From NCBI GenBank assembly GCA_947478455.1, contig CANJWR010000009.1, positions 1 to 56,185 of the forward strand: a DNA stretch of 56,185 bases. Reading direction: 5' to 3'. This DNA is from Beijerinckiaceae bacterium (lineage in GTDB: Bacteria > Pseudomonadota > Alphaproteobacteria > Rhizobiales > Beijerinckiaceae). Shown here piece by piece: positions 54,851 to 56,185 of this stretch. The notes below the pieces were generated by a model that had not been told where the DNA came from, did not search any database, and saw only the letters and a list, made by a program, of their open reading frames with translations. Position numbers and translations under genes: made by a program. The stretch's first letter is position 1; every line of letters starts with the position of its first letter.

Positions 54851-55222
54851 TCAGGTTTTCGCCTCATTGAACATGATCCGGTTCCCGAATGGATCAACCA
54901 CCGTCACGGTCCGGGCGTCCCAGGGGCGATCTTCTATTGTGGGACGATTGTAGCGATAATTCTTTGCGAGCAGCGCCGCGTGAAGGTCATCGAGCCCTCT
55001 CGTTTCGACCACCACATATCCGCCGGGGCTGCAGTCTCCATGATGTTCGCTCAGATGCAGAACCAAGCCCGGCAGCGAAACGCGCATATAAAGCGGCGCA
55101 TCCGGTGCGAAACGATGCTCCCAGTCGATGTGGAATCCGAGAAAGCCGCAATAGAATTCCCGCGCCTTAGTTTCATCAAAAATACGAAAGACCGGAATGA
55201 CTTCGCGAAATTTGACGGTCAT
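54851..55222 (-). CDS. Glyoxalase/bleomycin-resistance-like VOC protein
   Basis: A 123-residue single-domain protein of the vicinal-oxygen-chelate superfamily (glyoxalase, bleomycin-binding and dioxygenase folds). The start MTVKFREVIPVFRIFDETKA and the ending TVVDPFGNRIMFNEAKT are characteristic of the bleomycin-resistance-like branch. It probably dimerises and either binds a toxic compound or acts on a small substrate; this cannot be decided here. ATG 55222 lies 12 bases after the ribF stop. It stands between ribF and ileS, which are directly adjacent in most bacteria, so it looks like an insertion into the conserved block. Confidence 0.88.
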   Translation of the reverse strand: MTVKFREVIPVFRIFDETKAREFYCGFLGFHIDWEHRFAPDAPLYMRVSLPGLVLHLSEHHGDCSPGGYVVVETRGLDDLHAALLAKNYRYNRPTIEDRPWDARTVTVVDPFGNRIMFNEAKT

Positions 55223-55234
55223 GAAAACCTCGTT

Positions 55235-56185
55235 CTAATCCGCCAGCATCATCCTGGCTTCCGCCTCGTCCAGCCTGATCCGCTCGACCAGCGCCTCGAC
55301 GCTGTCGAACTTTTCCTCACCGCGGATCCAGCCGACGAAGGCCACTTCCACGGTCTTGCCGTAAAGGTCGCCAGCAAAATCGAAGATAAAGACTTCCAGC
55401 AGCGGCGCGCCATTGTCGAAAGTCGGGCGGCGGCCGTAGCTGGCGACGCCATTCTGGACGACGCCCTCGATGGTGAGGCGCACCGCGTAAATGCCGTGGG
55501 CCAGCCGGCAGGACGGGTCGAGGGCGATGTTGGCGGTCGGGAAGCCGAGCGTGCGGCCGAGTTTCTGGCCATGGACGACCTGACCGGTGATGAACCAGTC
55601 GTAGCCCAGCAGCTTGCGGGCGCGGGCTACATCGCCCTTTTCCAGCGCTTCGCGGGTGGCGGCGGAATGGACAGCCTCGGATGAGCCGTCCGGGTCGGCC
55701 GTCACCTTGGCCACCACATCGACTTCGAAACCATAATTACGTCCGGCCTCTTCCAGAAAGGCGGGCGTACCGGCGCGGGCCTTGCCGAAATGGAAGTCGT
55801 AGCCCACCACCGCGCCCGAAATGCCGAGGCGCTTCACCAGAATATCGTCCACAAATGATGCCGGGTCGTTCTGCGAAATCTCGGCTCCGAAGCTCAGCAC
55901 CACCATGCCGTCGAGGCCGAGCCTTGCCAGCGCGCGGGCCTTGGCGATTTCGGGGGTCAGGCGAAAAATGACCGGCTTGCCGGCAAAAAAATCGACCGGA
56001 TGCGGCTCGAACGTCAGCACCGCGCAGGGCTTGCCGAGCTTGTCGGCCAGCGCCAGCGCATGGTCGATCACCGCCCGGTGGCCGCGATGCACGCCGTCGA
56101 AATTGCCGATCACATAGACCGCGCCCTCCAGACCCACCGGGGGGGTCCGGGGATCGCGGGCGCAAACAAAAGGCTTCGATCGCAA
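55235..56185 (-). CDS. ribF: Bifunctional riboflavin kinase / FAD synthetase, 5' end at window edge
   Basis: RibF makes FMN and FAD from riboflavin. The N-terminal adenylyltransferase domain has VIGNFDGVHRGHRAVIDHAL and VVGYDFHFGKARAGT; the C-terminal kinase domain has GRTLGFPTANIALDPSCRL and GIYAVRL. The frame reaches the last base of the window, where the first codon reads TTG; the true start is probably just outside, although TTG itself could serve. The visible 316 residues are almost the full family length. It leads the operon ribF - VOC - ileS - lspA. Confidence 0.96.
   Translation of the reverse strand: MRSKPFVCARDPRTPPVGLEGAVYVIGNFDGVHRGHRAVIDHALALADKLGKPCAVLTFEPHPVDFFAGKPVIFRLTPEIAKARALARLGLDGMVVLSFGAEISQNDPASFVDDILVKRLGISGAVVGYDFHFGKARAGTPAFLEEAGRNYGFEVDVVAKVTADPDGSSEAVHSAATREALEKGDVARARKLLGYDWFITGQVVHGQKLGRTLGFPTANIALDPSCRLAHGIYAVRLTIEGVVQNGVASYGRRPTFDNGAPLLEVFIFDFAGDLYGKTVEVAFVGWIRGEEKFDSVEALVERIRLDEAEARMMLAD

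Overview
The window is a high-GC, gene-dense stretch of an alphaproteobacterial chromosome, most likely from the Hyphomicrobiales (Rhizobiales). Supporting signs are the rnhB-ccrM pair (GANTC methylation), the conserved order mutY / DUF721 / DsbA / smc, the block ribF-ileS-lspA followed by an M16 protease pair, LexA sites of the alphaproteobacterial GTTC-N7-GTTC type, a FixK-type box and palindromic repeats common in this order. Family and genus cannot be fixed from the sequence alone. No rRNA, tRNA, CRISPR array, prophage or insertion sequence was seen.

Layout. 1-4.2 kb: 3' end of alaS, a cyclic-nucleotide-gated potassium channel, a 39-residue hydrophobic peptide gene and a universal stress protein behind a FixK-like box. 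4.2-7.4 kb: a VWA protein without its usual MoxR partner, a beta-class glutathione transferase divergent from an HxlR regulator across a perfect operator-like palindrome, and a Phd-VapC toxin-antitoxin pair with a 25-bp palindrome over its promoter. 7.4-8.7 kb: purD. 8.7-11 kb: an AT-rich segment carrying one unusual gene, a papain-like peptidase fused to an alpha/beta-hydrolase. 11-14.6 kb: fluoroacetate-dehalogenase-type hydrolase, GNAT, patatin, and a secreted hydrolase. 14.5-19.7 kb: translation and repair genes (tadA, rluB with long repeat-rich tails, rsmD, mutL). 19.8-27.5 kb: an M15-like lipoprotein, an omega-amino-acid transaminase, a three-gene ABC exporter, an orphan solute-binding protein and an FMN alpha-hydroxy-acid oxidase. 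27.5-35.7 kb: a palindromic repeat beside a GIY-YIG gene, smc, two tandem DsbA-like proteins, DUF721, a cysteine hydrolase and mutY. 35.9-40.8 kb: ccrM, rnhB, an EAL phosphodiesterase, a CHRD protein and a tail-anchored unknown. 40.8-47 kb: a SplB/PA0069-like radical SAM gene behind two LexA boxes, moaB, a zinc peptidase, a family-4 type uracil-DNA glycosylase and ETF-ubiquinone oxidoreductase. 47.2-56.2 kb: inactive and active M16 peptidases, a conserved periplasmic unknown, lspA, ileS, a VOC protein and ribF (cut by the window end).

Most of the window is core housekeeping. DNA repair is well represented (mutL, mutY, a uracil-DNA glycosylase, rnhB, smc and the SOS-boxed radical SAM gene), as are thiol and electrophile metabolism (glutathione transferase with HxlR, DsbA pair). 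The best candidates for something undescribed are the peptidase-hydrolase fusion in the AT-rich segment, the doubly LexA-boxed radical SAM gene, the palindromic element inserted in frame in ileS, and the GIY-YIG gene next to a palindromic repeat. No multi-gene novel defence or mobile system is evident.
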